From positions 9,680,572 to 9,744,571 of the forward strand of contig NW_025336346.1 of the NCBI RefSeq assembly GCF_004798865.1: 64,000 nucleotides of DNA, read 5' to 3'. The notes below the pieces were generated by a model that had not been told where the DNA came from, did not search any database, and saw nothing but the letters and a program-made list of their open reading frames with translations. This document shows, in pieces, positions 1-14,262 of the stretch. Every line of letters starts with the position of its first letter. The stretch's first letter is position 1. The position numbers and the translations under genes are program-made. The DNA comes from Varanus komodoensis. Its lineage: Eukaryota; Chordata; Lepidosauria; Squamata; Varanidae.

Positions 1-3000
1 CCCAGGCTGCTACTGACTTATATTGCTGACTATCTGCAAAACAGTGCCCCCTCCCACTTTATGCTTTTCTTCTTGCATCTGCACTTGAGGGTTATTAGTA
101 CAAACCAGCTCAGAGTGATGGCTTGGACACCAGAGAGTCTAAAAGCCTCTAATAGCCATAATAATAGAGTTGGTTGAAGGATACTGGTTGCCTTGGCAAC
201 TGTGCACGTGCTATACAAGATAATGTAACGGTTCTGGTAGCAAGATCTACACTGCATTTTGATTCCAAGAGTTTTCTGCCATGTTGTGTTTCACACTCTA
301 TCCTAAAATTCTGAACAGGTGAATGATGCAGTTAGCTAGTACAGTGGATTCCTTTGGTACATAAGCAAGAATCCTATTCTTTTCTTCATGTGTTTATATG
401 TTTGTTAATTCGGGCACAACCTGAAAGCTTCTGTATGCATCTGCTTATTAGCTAAGGAGAATCATTTTCAATCATAGCACCACTGCTTGCATTTTTTTAA
501 ACTATCCAAATATGTGGCCTTGGAAAGAGGAAAGGGAGTTACATAAAAAAGAACAAGTGTTGTGAGGACATGGACAGTCTCTGGGTGCATGCAAATGAAT
601 GTGTTTGGCTGTGGCCTCTAAGTCGCCTTAATTTCAGATTCAGTAAAGGCCATGGCCTGTGGGAAGGTTTGCTGTGGGATTATCCTACACAGATATTTAA
701 GTCAAAAGCAATCACACACCTACCATGGGGATGTTATCCAGAATGTATTGTCAAATAATACAATATTTATCACTTAATCAAAATAAAACTTTTGCTGAAG
801 CTAATGCTTATACTTACATCAACTAAGTGGTTTCAAGTGAAACAACCCAGAGTTGTAAGCCAACAAGAAACCATGGGTTATTTTAGGTGAAAATTCACTT
901 CACGTGTCATAACAAATCAGGGATGGCGATTTCGAAGAGTCATTTAACTCACAGGTCATAATTACATGTAACATTGTTGAGATAGTTGTGAACAATCTCG
1001 TAATCATAATTTCATACTTTATGGTATAAGCCCAGTTCATTTTTCATATTGTTAATGTCTATGTTACACCAACTTTGTTGTTAAAGGCAACAGGCAGAAG
1101 GCTCACATATTTGTCCAAGGGGAACCAGGATAGTATAGATAGAATTATTACATTTTAATTTTACAGCAAACACAGTAAGTGTATTAGGCTTAAAGATACT
1201 GATTTGGAAGAACCAACACAATGGCTGACTGGAAATTGAATATGCCCCACATCCAAGCTCAAACCCTTAGTCACAATATAATTTGCTTGTTTGACATTAC
1301 ATAGGTACCAAGTTAAGGTAGAAATGACCTGAAGGTCACCTGATTCACTAAAGTGGATCCTTGTACAGAATGTCTACCCAAATACAGTGCACTGTACTAA
1401 AGGAAAAGGAGTCTGTGTTTTCAACAATCAAGCTTCTGTGCATGCAATCAGCTCACATGAGTTGGTGGCCGATGTGAGAGTTGAATGGAGGATTTTCTGG
1501 ATCAGAGCTCAAGTTCTCAGCTGCTCTATTATACCAGCTCTTAGTTCAGCTCACCAACATTATTTATACCTGAGGTCTCTGAATTGTTACTTCCAGTGAT
1601 TTGGTGTGCAGTCTTGAAATAATATTGTCCTTTTTGTATCTCCAAATTAATTCCAGTTGGAATGTTAAAATTATTTTTGTTATATTTGTATCCCACCAGA
1701 CTTCTTTCAAGATGCCCAAAGCTCCTTATCTGTCACCTCTTGATGGATACTTGGCTTACTTCACAAAAGAGGCAACATATGTCCACCAACTGTGGCCTCT
1801 TGATTTTTATGCAGGTTGCTTTGTTTATACGCATTCTTCGAGAAATAACTGCACCCCATAAGTCATGGTACATCGCCCATGTTTTCTGGTGCGAGCAACA
1901 TTTTGTGCTCCTATTCCAAAAATGCAGGATTTACAGTTTTTTATACTTCAGTAAGGAATGTGACTCTTCTTATGATTTCCTCAGAAAGAGAGCAAAGTTC
2001 ATTTGGAGCAATTAAAAATAAAAACTGAGTTGGATCTAGACCTAGGTGACTTTGTTCCCAATGAAACCAGTGGGATAAGTTGCAACTCATGTCTGAATCT
2101 AATACAGACTTAAACAATGTTGCTGGCAGGTGTGTTTTTCATAAGATGGTTGTCATAAAATGGGTTTGTCAACAATGTAATTGCAGTTAAATTGATCTTT
2201 GCTGTATAGCCACTGCATTTGATGATGGAGAAGCATCTGATGATGGAGTCCAAAGAAGCAGCAAGGGAGCTGTTGTGTCTACGCAATATCCTAAACTTGT
2301 GTCAGCTAATCTGAATTTTGGTAAAATGCCTTGGATGCTTTTCAGCAGTTTAGTTTTTACATATCTTTTTATGCCTTTTTGACTCACATATTAAGAGCAA
2401 GAGTTGGAAGCGGTAACATGGAAAAGGCCCTGAGAAGAAAACTTCGCCGAGGGGGTGTCACAGACTCACAATGCGCCTGTTTGTCCCCATTCTCTTCTGG
2501 GGTCCGTGGTTTCCCAGGGCAGCCACTAGTCGAGCAGGAAGTAGGAAGCAGGCGACTGTCCAGTTCACAGCATGCTTTACAATGCATTGCAAACCATGAC
2601 GAGGGGATGAAAGAAACACTCGCCCTTGCCAGTTCTCTAAAGGACAGCTGCTTACTATTTTGGAGATCTTTAACATACTTCTGACATTTTGAAATCTTTG
2701 TTACCAATATCAAAATTTGGAAGGTTATAGTCTCTTCTGAAGTATCAATTTAGCATTGGTTGCATTTGTCTTATTTACAAGATGATACTGCTTGCTGAAA
2801 TGAACCCTTATGAAAGGAAAGATTTAGGTATGCTAGTTACTGATACTGTTATCTTCAGTAATTACCTGCAGGGTTATTTTACTTTAGTCATGAGCTTTGG
2901 GTAATTTAGAATGCCCTTTTCATATTCCCGGTGAATTACATTTTTCTTCATCTTATTATCCCTCGTTTTAAATCCTCTTGTTGCCAGTTGGAAAAGAATC

Positions 3001-4600
3001 TAGTTAATTTAGCTCATGAACCCGTTATAACTTTTTTTTGCTTGCCTGTCCCCTGGTATCACTTACTTTCCTCCAAGCTCATGGGGAAAGAATGTTTCAT
3101 TCTGGCTATTTACAGCAGATTGCTTTAGGGGAAAGATGGGTAGAATCAACTTCCGCTTGATTTTCATAAACAAACCTTTCCCACTTTTGTAAAGCAATTA
3201 GTTATTTGGGGCTGCAATTTTTAACACATTTTATTTTATGATAAATCCTAAATGGCTTCATGATCTTTAAAAGCATATGATTCCCTTCAAATTGCTATGT
3301 TAGATGGAATAATTTTTCTTGTAGGGTTTGTAACTGAAACAGAGGAGCCTTTATGCATCCTTCTAGACTTGTGTGCTTCTTTGGTATGATATTTTTTTTT
3401 ACACAGGGTACACTTTAAAGCACCCTGGCAACTAATCATAGTATCAGGAACTTTCCATATTTTTAACAGAATGTACTGCAATGCCATCTCAAATGCTTAG
3501 GAACATTTCTATGCAGTGTAAATTGCACTATTAAAAAGGGGGTCAGTGAACAGTCCTTTCCTAACACTTACTCTGCCAGAATATAAATGCTTAGGACTGA
3601 ATGTAACAGCAGACACAGCACACTAGTGTTATTAAACATGGTGGTCTTCCAAAGTTGTTAATCCATTGTTACAGGGACGTACCTCAGTCCAAAATGGTTA
3701 GGATCACACTGTTTGCCAACCAGAGTACTCATCTTGGTGGTAGTATATTTACTATTTCTCTCATTGCTGCAAGAACTTCCATAACAATTCGGAATTTTTG
3801 GTGCTAAAATTAATGAGGTTTTGCATAAAATGCAATGTGTGGGTATCACAATGTGTGGGTGTCAATCACACAGTTTGTCACAGGCCAAGGTTCTTCCTGG
3901 AATCATTCAGAAGCCACAGATCTCTTTTCCTTACAAAGCATTCTTTATTGATTCCAAAGCACAAATCACCCAGAATGGTTCGCTGTGCCTGCACAGAGTG
4001 GTTTATTGAAAACAATCCAGCCATCACCTCCAGGAACCCTCCTTATGAGCATGCCTGGGCCCCATCCCTTCAGGAGCGACCTTCAGAAACTGAGCACGCC
4101 TCCTCTGTGTGCACTGATCATCTAACTGGGCTGCCTACCTCTGCTGACACCTCATCAAGGGGTCAAGAGCCACAGTGGCCTGGTTTGCATCTGAGAAACT
4201 CCCATCTTCACGGTCCCCTCCCTCCTGCTGTGTACCTAGTCTGTCTCTTTCATCTCAGTGTCATGGTGCAGCTTGTCCTTCCCAGCACCTCTTTGATCTG
4301 CTTCACATTCCGATTCTGATTCTTCTGAATCCCAGCCGACAGTCCTTGAGAATGAGCACCCAAAGCAGCCATCCTTCTGACTCCCAACACATATTAAGAA
4401 TTTGTTGCATCCCATTTTATTTACTTTACTATTCCACAGTGCAGTTTGACCTATAGAACTACAAAGAGAAAATTGCTACACAGTGAAATGCTGAACAGCA
4501 AATAGCAAGCCACATGCATCTTCAGAAATTCGGTATTTGGTACAGGAGCTGCAATTAGCAACTATTGACCTGGAAATATTGCTATGCATAGTTTATTCAC
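1..4600. other. No gene seen; unassigned non-coding DNA
   Basis: AT-rich DNA with only short chance ORFs. Between about 3798 and 4319 a 173-codon ORF crosses a more GC-rich stretch, but its product is low-complexity and resembles nothing I know. I see no repeat I can name with confidence. Confidence 0.5.
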
Positions 4601-4650
4601 ACATTTGTCCACTGCCCTGGAATCCCTTTGATGAAGGATGGGCGAGAAAA

Positions 4651-4681
<31 letters not shown>

Positions 4682-4684
4682 ATG
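4601..4684 (+). repeat. Retroposon 3' tail with (AAAT)n microsatellite
   Basis: A short CCCTGGAATCCCTTTGATGA-like retroposon end runs into about nine AAAT units at 4647-4683. This looks like a decayed SINE or LINE 3' tail. The family is not certain. Confidence 0.6.
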
Positions 4685-5229
4685 GTTGGTGACTGCATTG
4701 CAGAACCATGTTTAACCTATTCACTGAAGCGGGTCTTCCTCTTTGGGCTGCTAATATTGTTCCATGAACTAGCACAACGTAAAAGCCGTCCATCAAGTTA
4801 ATTGATACTAGTAAAACTTTCGGTTTGTTTCTTGTCAAGCAACAGTCGCAATAAATTGGTTCCAAGGTTCTAAGGCAAGAAGATGGATTGTTATTGTGGA
4901 AGAAGGAGCTCTGAAAATTATATGTTAATGAAGATTATGAAGTTAGGAAGGAATGTAATATTCTCTTACCGTAACCAGTTATGTGCAATGATTATTTACT
5001 ACTTCTGCTAACACTTTGAGTAATTGAACTTTGGCTAAATAATCTGGCAAGACTGTCATTTTGTTTGTGCTGAGTAAGGGTCATCAACATTTTATGCAGC
5101 AAAACAAATACCATAAAAATGACCTGATAAGAAACAAACATCAATCCATTTATGCATTTATTTGTACCTTGCTTTTCTACTTTAGCACACATCCGAAATG
5201 ACTTCCAAGTTTTGTTTAAGAAATAGTTG

Positions 5230-5460
5230 CCCTGAATCAGCTTGCGTACTGACCAAAACAATCGCTCTCTTGCTGGATTGCCCCTCAACTTGTTAGCCCA
5301 CATCCAGTCCATCAGTGTGCTCAGCCTCTGGTTTAGGATTCCCACAGTATCCCTCAAATTAGACAGAAACTGGGAATGAGCTCTGTGTAGGCATTCAAAA
5401 GTTGTTAAGCGTGAAGGGAGCTGGGACACACACTACACTTCCACTGGGTTAGATTTCTGC
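5230..5460 (+). repeat. LINE-like interspersed repeat fragment
   Basis: The segment around TTAGCCCACATCCAGTCCAT also occurs, diverged, near 20610-20640 (TTGGCCCTCATCCAGTCCAT). The two loci therefore share a dispersed repeat family, of uncertain class but LINE-like. It has no intact ORF. Confidence 0.5.
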
Positions 5461-5757
5461 TTCAGCTAGTCCCATCAGCACAGGGAGATCAAACATTATC
5501 TTCACTCCGTGGGTATCCATTGAAACTGTTCCTGGGCAGGGGCCAAAGTATACAGCAGTTTGTGGCCGAAATCCTCATGCATAATGCAGGCTGCTGCAAG
5601 ACACCTGTGCATTTTCTTTGTGTGTGTTCTTTGTTGCTAGGAGTCACATTCCACAACATTTGGGAGACTCATGTAGAAGAGTACTGTATTCAAAATGCAT
5701 CAATAACTCCAACAAAACTTTATTTGGAGTAAGGGATAAAAATTGTGCATATCAAGA

Positions 5758-5795
5758 GCAGAGAGCGAGTGAGCGAGTGAGCGAGCAAGCAAATA
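5758..5795 (+). repeat. GAGC/GAGT tetranucleotide microsatellite
   Basis: A short imperfect tandem array of GAGCGAGT units degrading into GCAAGCAAAT. Confidence 0.8.
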
Positions 5796-5934
5796 CATAA
5801 ACACAGTAGAGCTAAGCTGTTCATAATTGAATATCATATTGAATACTTTATGGTATCACTGCCCATTTTCACCTATATATAGCTTGCTTTAGAATGATTT
5901 CCTTCATCTTGCAAACATTGGCAAACTTTCTGAA

Positions 5935-6062
5935 GAACATTGTTCCCCAACCTGGTATCCCCCAAATGTTTTGGACTGCACCCCAGCACTCCTGACCATT
6001 GGCCGCAATTGAGTGAAGCTGATGCCCAAGAAAAGTAACGGCAGGGGCACTTGCACTAGAAT
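5935..6062. repeat. Decayed hAT-type MITE of the CCAACCTGG family
   Basis: The sequence CCCCAACCTGG..., ATGTTTTGGACTGCA and CTGACCATTGGC has the layout of a palindromic squamate MITE also seen at 12280-12412, 52049-52179 and 61309-61441. Here the right half is worn and no clear target duplication is visible. Confidence 0.5.
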
Positions 6063-6559
6063 CTTTCATATATCAGGGAGTGCTGCTGTGGTAGTTATGC
6101 AAAATGCATTTACCACTTGGGGCACATGCTTATAGATACAGTACCGTTTCCACTGTGTAGAAAATGGTATCGTGTATCACACACAAGTGCAATTGTTTGA
6201 GAAACAGGAGGTGGAAAAAGGATTTGTGCAAGGAAATAAACCTTTTAAAAAAGTTGTTTTTCCCATCTAAGAGCCAATGAGCAGATTTAAAAACAAAACA
6301 AAACAGAAAATCGTCTCATTAGCCCCTCATAGCATGAAGGAGAACTTAGTAGGGAGAGAAGAGGGGGAGGCTGGGGTGCTGCTTGCTGATATTCTCCCAC
6401 CTTCCATGGGGTAGAGTCAGTGAGACTAGTGACCCATTCCCCTTCACTCAAAAGCAAATTGCACATGCATGTCCCATGCTGACCTTCCCAAGAAGAAGAA
6501 TGCCTGTATATTTACTTTTGAGCAAGCACCATTGAAGATAATGATTTCCTTCCAGGTGG

Positions 6560-6935
6560 ATGAATATATATCCTCAGGCAGGTATATCTTTCCGTATACA
6601 CCTGCTCAAGCCTCCAGGGTCCTTCAGGTGTCCTCTTTGGAGGAGGTCAGAAGAGTGGCTACCTGGTGAAGGGCCTTTTCTGTAGTAGTGCCCAGCTTTG
6701 GAACCTGATCCCTAGAGAGGTGCAGCTGGTACTGACACTTTATTCATTTCAGAGCCAGGCCAAAACCTTTTTTATTTACCTGGTATTTTACGGTTTAATG
6801 GCATTTTAAGGTAGAATTCAATTATATGTTTTCATATTGTATTTTACCTGTGCTGCTCTGCTGTGAGCTGTCTTGGGACCTGCTGCTATAGATGCGCTAT
6901 TAATGTTTTAAATAAATGAATAAATAAATAAATAT
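6560..6935 (+). repeat. L2-clade LINE 3' end
   Basis: The stretch encodes a worn version of the L2 ORF2 C-terminus (complete motif usually R-A-F-S-V-V...W-N-L). It is followed by the characteristic AT-rich 3' UTR and ends in AAATAAATGAATAAATAAAT. It is heavily mutated, hence old. Confidence 0.65.
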
Positions 6936-9900
6936 CTGTCCACAGTGTGATTTACTTCTAAGTAAGTACACTGAAGATAATGTGACTTAGTATTCTGAGT
7001 ATTCCTGTAGATGAATGACCTTGAAGAAATGAGATTTATTTCTGGGTAAGGTGTGCTTTCAAGTTGTTGTTTTTCAAAGGAACAGAGGAGGGCAGCAAGT
7101 GGGTGAATCCTCTGGGCATGTATGTGAAAGAGAGGAAGGCCAGGGCAAGGGAGTTGGGGAAGAAGCAGAGAGCTAGTTGGGTCTCTCTCTCCCTTGGGCT
7201 TGCTGCTGTTATGTTAAATGCAAGACTGTGCCACCACTCTCCAGCCAACTAAGCCACCAAAGCCACTGCTCCTTCCCCCAGAACAGGGCCACATGTTCAG
7301 TGCACGCTGGAATACATACGTCACCAAAAACACATTAGAAAGTAGTGAGATGACTAGTCTGAAGAAGCCCAGAATATAATGGCAGGAAGAGTGCCAGGAG
7401 GATGTCTTGGGATGAGCATTGTGGGACAGTGAGTCAAGCCTTACAGTGCTAGTCAAGATGCCTAGTAGAGACCCACCACCCCCAGACTGGCAAAGGGGGT
7501 TCCCCAGAGTGGCCTTCAGTGGGCGGAGGCTTCAGGAGTGGGAGGAGAAATGAGTATGCCCAATTGGGGTTTAAGATTCTGGAGAAGACTGCACTACTCA
7601 GTTTGCATTCCGTATTGTTATTGGCCACTTTTTACACCAGCTAGCTACAAAACTGTCATGTAACTTGAATTTTGAACTAACAGCCATATTCTTCTGGAAT
7701 TGCATATTTTTCCCTGAAGTGCACGTTTTGTGTATGATGACACATACAAGTGTAGCATTTCTGGTCAATCAGGTGACAGCAGTGGTAAGACCTAGTACCA
7801 GGTTTTCCCAAAAAGGGAAATCTAGCTCCTGGGAAATATGTATTCTAAGTCTACCTCTCTGGTTTCTCAGTGGGAAGATATGGTATTCAGAAAACATATT
7901 TCCACTCACAGTTGAAACCTTCAGTTCTTTCCATAATCCCCTCACCCTGTAATCCTCTCTGGGCCAAAGGCTATTCTATGGTTGAAAAGCATGGTTAAAT
8001 AGAAAGCTGGGTGTGAAGGTATAAAAGTGCAGGGCACAGCTTGCAGCTTTGCTCTATAAGCATCATGCAATAGATTCAGCTACCTTCACAAGTAGTTTCT
8101 TTATTTCTGCAAGACACAGGAAATTTCTGCATGGCACGTGATCACAACTCCAATACGAAGAAAGAAATTGGGAGAAGTTCCACCTGGACCTGCTACAAGT
8201 GCTAAAAATGGCAGATTCTCTTAAATCTTTATATGCATCAAACCTGTGCACAAGTGGCCTCTTGAAATTCTCCACACTATTTGGCAGGCGGTTGAGGAGA
8301 TGAGTTCACCAAGGCAGGGCTCACTTTTGTTAGGAATTGTAACACAGCTTCTTTTTGTAAGCATTTTTGATCTGACACTGGAAGTGGCAACAGCATCAGC
8401 TATGTTGGCAGGCTGGACCCATATTTTGTTTACCACAATTTGGGTGTGAGGTGGGTAGGACCTTGATTAGGACCAGGGAAGTACTGTACCAAAATAAGTC
8501 TTCCAATTTCCTGAGGTTTTCTTCCTATATGACAGAGGCTTCTACTATGCTTTAGAATGCATTTTTGTGATGTTTAAAAGCTCACCAGATCGGCCAAGTA
8601 AGTGAAGGTGTTGCGCTTGTGTTTTCTTTCTATGCACATCTCTCCAGTGCTGCTTGTGCTTCCTGATCTGTAAAAGCCCATGGCAAGAATTAGCTCATGC
8701 CTTTGCTTGGGCTTAACAGAAGCAAAGGAAGCTGAGGAGGTACAAGTTGCTGGAGAGATGATTGTACAATGAGCAGAGTGTGCCCTTGAGCTCATTCCTC
8801 AGCTCCATCTCATAAGCAAGGTAAGCACAAGAAATCCAAACCCAACTCATCAGAATTTCTCTGAATTCTAATTCCTGGTTCATTTTCCTTTTAAAAACAA
8901 TTTCTATTCTAACATTTTGGATGAGAATGATCAAAAATGTAGAAGGAATTTTTGGCATTGCACTAATGTATGCGTGAAAGAGAATTCACTTCTAAACCTT
9001 AATGAATTGCACTGCTGCTAAAATCATTTTCACCGCAACACCAGCTACATGTTCTCAAAGCACTGGCACCATTGGACTAAGCTGCACACTGCTCAGTGGG
9101 ACTACTTTGCAGAATCTGTGCTATCCACACTTTTTCAGGCATAGACTGGCCTCCTCCAATGCAAGAATAACTATGATAAACTTTTTCTGTATACATTGTC
9201 AAGGTGATTTTTAAAATACTTATAAACTCAGCAATAAAATAAAACAAAATAAGAGTTAACACACCCAGACACCTGCTACTAAAAACTAAAAATGGGAGCA
9301 AGCTAGTTTCTCACAAAATGGCTGCACATTTTGCTCCTATCTTGGATTCCACAAGGCCTAAACACTTCCTTCCTTGCTTGTTTTATATGAAAGCTGGGAA
9401 TCTGGTGATTATGTTTTATTCTTACTGGATCAAATCTCCTTGTCCCTTCCTGGAGATTCTTAAACACAAATGAAATTTCGAGTGACTTTCCTCAGAATGT
9501 GACAGTTAACCTTTTCCTCATGTTCTCTTTCAGCACTTTTCCAGCCATTGTTGGTGAAAAAGTTTTATCCATTTTTATATCCCAGCAGCGCAGTCCCATT
9601 CATGTCAATAGGGGACAGGATTGGAACACCAAAAAGAACTCACAAAGAGTGCATCTTCCCTTGTGATTCTAGGACTGGCAGAAATTGTCCTTACAAGCAA
9701 CAGTCCTCCCCTGCCCCACCCACACACAGACACTCAAACACAACTTCCCAGATGGTTGGAGTTCCTGTATTCTCCCCACACGTTACCTCACTTCACATGT
9801 GGCTGGAAAACAACTCAATGGCTCACTTGAAATTGAAATGAACTAAGCCAGGGGCCAGTGCCAGGTTGAATAGGATGGGAAGTCAGAGATTTGCGTCATC

Positions 9901-12279
9901 AGCGTCACCCGTCATACTGCTGTCTGCTTTGCAAGGGAGGCTACTACAAGTCTAACAAGCTGCAGCAGTGCCTTGCCAGGCCTGCCAGAAAGGCAGCCTC
10001 GACGCCTCTTCCATGACTGCATTCCAGCATTTGCATTGCAGACATCCCAACTGAGCTCATGGGGGCCAAGATGGGACGGTGTGGGAGACAGACAGGTAAT
10101 GGCCTAAGGGGAAAGCCATCTCCAGCACTTCTGGGGCCTGGCTTCAGGTGCGACTGAATTCAGTGCACCCTACTTCTGACCCATTCCAGCCGGAAAGCTA
10201 AGGGTGATGCTGTGTCTAGAGGTATCAAAAGCAGAATCATCAGCCCCTTTCTGCTCTCCAGTGTTCAGTTTCTGATGCAGGTGATCCACCATCTTTTCTT
10301 GGCATGAGGAGGTAGAAATCTTCTGACACAGGTGAAGAATGATGAGGAGGGTTCATTGGAACTGCTGCAGGGGGACTTTAAGTGTCAGGACTGAATGCAG
10401 TAGCAAGCACGCTGCAAGTAAGATCACTCTGGCAGAATACATGCAGCTCTTCTATTATAGTGGCAGGAGAGTTGATAATCCAACTACCAAAATGGTTTGT
10501 TTTCTCTTACATTCATTTCTTAGTCCATATATGGGGGATGGGGTAGCTTTTATTTTATTTTCACCTGACTCAATTGCATATCTTTTTACTCCAGACTTGC
10601 TTTCTTAATTAATTTCACAGAATGAAACTCATTTAGTTTGGAGAACATGGCATTGTTTTGTGAGGCTTTGGATGAAAGCACCTGAGAGGTCTTGCACTGT
10701 TGAGTCACTAAAGCTGGATTATGGGTCGTCGAGAGTTCTTGTCTTGGGACTGGTCCACCTGAAGAGCTATGCAGGGTTTTCCGCAGCTGAAGGCTGGGAC
10801 CCAAAGAGTGTGCACAAAGGATTTTGTGTGCACACTGTGGCTCGCCTCTCTCCCTCCACCCTCCCCCTTTAATGGCACTTTCTCTGTGCTGGATGTATGT
10901 CCGGCTCTGCCTGTGAAGTGTCCTCTAGTTTTGTCAACAGCTTGTTGCACAACACATGAGACTGAATCCAGAAATAAAGGACTCGGAAATGTGTGCAGCC
11001 CTTTCAGTTTACCTTTTATATCTGGGTTTACTGTAACATGCTGGGTCAGAGATCTTGTTGGGCAGGGAAAAAGAACATGCCTTGTTTTTAACTTTTAAAC
11101 ATGGGTTTATTTGGACTGTGCTGCAGTAATCCTTTCTGGTTTTCTCTGAGCATTTAATAGAATACAGATTTCCTACCAAACTAGTTTCAATAGGAATGTT
11201 CTACGCATGAAGCTACAAAAAATATCCACTATGGCTATACGGAGAAGATAACTATTTAGAGTCTTGGAGACAGCATTGGAAAGCTATCACCTGCAGTAAT
11301 TTCTTCTGTCCTATTGGGGTCACACTGGTTTTGTAGAGTTCGATAGCATCTCAGGCAGTCGTTGAGTCAAGCCAGCAGTAGCTGTGGCAAGTAATGCTGC
11401 AATAAAACGGGATAGTGCTGTCACAGGAACCTACTGAATAGTGCTTATTGCATCACAGGTGATGGGGAAATTAACCCTCACAGTAGGATGGTGCTTCTAT
11501 CTGGAACAGGTTTTTTTAATGCTATGAAATTATTTCTAGATACAGGAAAAGACTAAGTGTATTTCAACCATCAAGTTGCCCCAGATACTCTCAAGTTTCA
11601 CATTGTTTGAAACCTTTTTCCTATGTGTGCATATTCTGTTATATACAAGTGTAAATGTTATTATGTAGCCCTTAAAAAGAAATTCCCTGCCCCCAAATAG
11701 CAGCATTATTTCACTATTTCATTTTATAAAACTCACGTGTTCCTTCTTTTTTTCTGAATCACCATGTGATCAAGCCTAGTAAATTTCACTGTGAAATTAA
11801 GAATCAGAACAAAGGCTTACTCATTCTTTGCTCTTCCTGCCCCATTATATTTGTAGAGTAATCAGGTGGCCATTGCTAAATGGGGGCAGTGGTGGAGATG
11901 GTGTGCTTTGACAATAGTAAGAAGGGAATTTCCATTACAAGAATTGTGGCTGTGGTCTTACTTAGATTATGGGTCCATTGCTCCCCATTCATTGGCTCTC
12001 CAGGAACTTGGATTGCTCACTTGACAAAATATATTATTTTGTACCAGAATAATACAGTATCTAAATTTGTCACATAATATAGAGACAAATTGTCACATAT
12101 AACAATATGTCCAACAAAGTCCAGAAAGGGCAACCTCCCCCCCCCCCGCAAAAAAAAATCACAATATATATTGGCAACATGAAAGCATGATGCTGATAGG
12201 AAAAATAGACCTAAGGGATAATAGACTACCTGCATTTGATCAACATGATCCTGGAGTCTTAATAGTTTCCACATCCTTT
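6936..12279. other. No gene seen; unassigned non-coding DNA
   Basis: Only short chance ORFs on either strand. The DNA is AT-rich with moderate GC patches near 9900-10150 and 10660-10900. I recognise no exon, RNA gene or named repeat. Confidence 0.5.
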
Positions 12280-12412
12280 ACAATGAAGATAGCAAACCTG
12301 GGGCCCTCCAGATGTCCCTCCCATCATCTCCAGCTACCACAGCCAACAGGGAGGTCAGAAGGGACCCGCAGTCCAAGAACAGCTGGGGGGCTGCACATCT
12401 CCCATCCCTGTT
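12280..12412. repeat. hAT-type MITE of the CCAACCTGG family
   Basis: Reads AGCAAACCTGGGGCCCTCC, then AGATGTCCCTCCCATCATCT, and ends in CATCTCCCATCCCTG, with imperfect inverted ends. The layout matches the copies at 52.0 and 61.3 kb. Confidence 0.55.
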
Positions 12413-13984
12413 TTAAAACCATCCATGTGGCTGGAGTCTGTGGACCAAGATACATGAGTTGGGAGAAGACCTATGGCTTTGCTCTTACTATGATTGCCAA
12501 ATAAATATCCAAGCAATTATGAAAGGCAGATTCATTGGGTGCCTCAGAATTGAATCTTGGCTGTGTTTAAAAGGAAAGCTGATACTTTTGTTCATCACCA
12601 GCCAGGAAAACAGCATGTTGCATATTGCAACATATACTTCCAAGTTTTGAAGGACTGTTGTGAAATAAAGACAAATGCACTAAGATTCTGACAGCACAAA
12701 AACAAAATACTCACTAGCACAGTTTAACACTATAATTCAGGTCCCAAATTTCAGCTTAAAGAAGAAGGTCAGGCATATAAGCCTTCTAAAGGCAGCCAAG
12801 TGACCCTCAAGTATAAAAGGGCTCCAGAGAGTATGAGCACAACATCGGAAATTGGAAACATCTGAAAGAGTTGGGTCATTTCTCCTCCTTTAAGGACTCT
12901 AGTTTTCTTGTTGAAGAGCCCCTTTGTCAGAAGTCAGCCCTGTATTTGAAGGTGTCCCCTGTTGTAAGGTCTGTGCGGTCTAAGTGCAGTTTAACGCAAG
13001 AACCATAAAAAGAGAGATCAGATGCTACGAAGGTATCCCACCTGCACTTAGAACCTGGGCAGCAAACTGAGAAGATGCACAGGTCACCTGCTCACAACCT
13101 TCCCCACTGTGATGAAATGTATTTCTATATGTTATATGTCTGTGACCTCTTTTGCCTAAATTCTTGGAGATGCATTTTCTCCTGTATCATGAGTTTGTGG
13201 CCCTCTCTTCTGAAAAGATGGGTGTCATAGCCAGATCTCCTTGCTGATCTTAAGGGGCTTGGTGTGCATGTATACAAAGATAAACTGTCCTTCTGGCCAG
13301 GTAACATATCGTAGGTACCAACTGGCATTTTGAAGCAAGCCAGAGACTTCACAGGAAGTTAATAGATAAAATTTAGTACCATATGTTTATACCTGTGTGC
13401 TCCTACCAGGAGACATACTGCAGCATGTTGCCCTGACTGTAACTTTTGAAGGACAGTCCACATTCAGAAAGTATCTAGAGTGCAAGGGTGATGCCTGTAT
13501 TTTCCTCAGGAAGAGGGACAAGTGATGAAGTAGAGGAAGCAGATAAAAGGTACTCTAACCTACAGCTGCACTCTGGAATACAGTCCAAAGTTGTGTTGGA
13601 TCCAGGACTACCCTCATGCTGTAAATGTGTTCCTTCAGACAGAGTGTGATCCTGTCAAGAACATATTAGATAATAGCAGCTGGGAACCATTGCAGTCCCT
13701 GCTTTTTATGGATCTGGGCCAAGCTTCTTTTCTGCCATTCCATTTATTGCACACCCTAGTCTTCAGTTGAAGTCTGCCCTTCATGTTTGGGGAGCGAACC
13801 CTCCATCCTTCAATCTTGGTATCTTTCCTTTAGGAAGACATTTTTATGACATTAGAGGGACCAAGACAACCATTTATTCAAATAAGTGTCTTCTAAATTC
13901 CGTTATTGACTAGCCACTCCCGAAAATTCGTCATCTCTGTCCTGCCAATGTCTCCATCACAATCCAGATGCTCCCAGTATTCTG

Positions 13985-14090
13985 TTGCACTCTGGAACCC
14001 ATGTTGTCCAAACATCTGATGCTGTCCAGATGTTTCAGACTTCAACTCCCATTGTATCTCACAGCACAGTTGGGATTGTCCAGAAGTCCT
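13985..14090. repeat. Partial palindromic MITE-like repeat
   Basis: CATCTGATGCTGTCCAGATG and CAACTCCCATTGTATCTCA recall the central part of the same hAT-type MITE family. The ends are not identifiable. Confidence 0.35.
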
Positions 14091-14219
14091 CTCATGCCAA
14101 GGACTGGGTTAACCAAAGAGTGGGTGTAAAACTAGTTCATTCCCATGATATCTTTGCAATTGCCACTGGCAGGGACTTTGTAGTAAGCAAAATAGCCCTA
14201 CTCACAGTGCTCGCTAGAT

Positions 14220-14222
<3 letters not shown>

Positions 14223-14254
<32 letters not shown>

Positions 14255-14262
14255 GCGCGCAC
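14223..14262 (+). repeat. (CT)n microsatellite with CG/CA extension
   Basis: About fifteen CT units followed by CACGCGCGCACGC. Confidence 0.9.

Noticed and set aside
3798-4319. A 173-codon + strand ORF
   Set aside because: The product has no recognisable domain, and a second frame overlaps it. The segment shows no splice or promoter context. It is treated as chance or unknown repeat.
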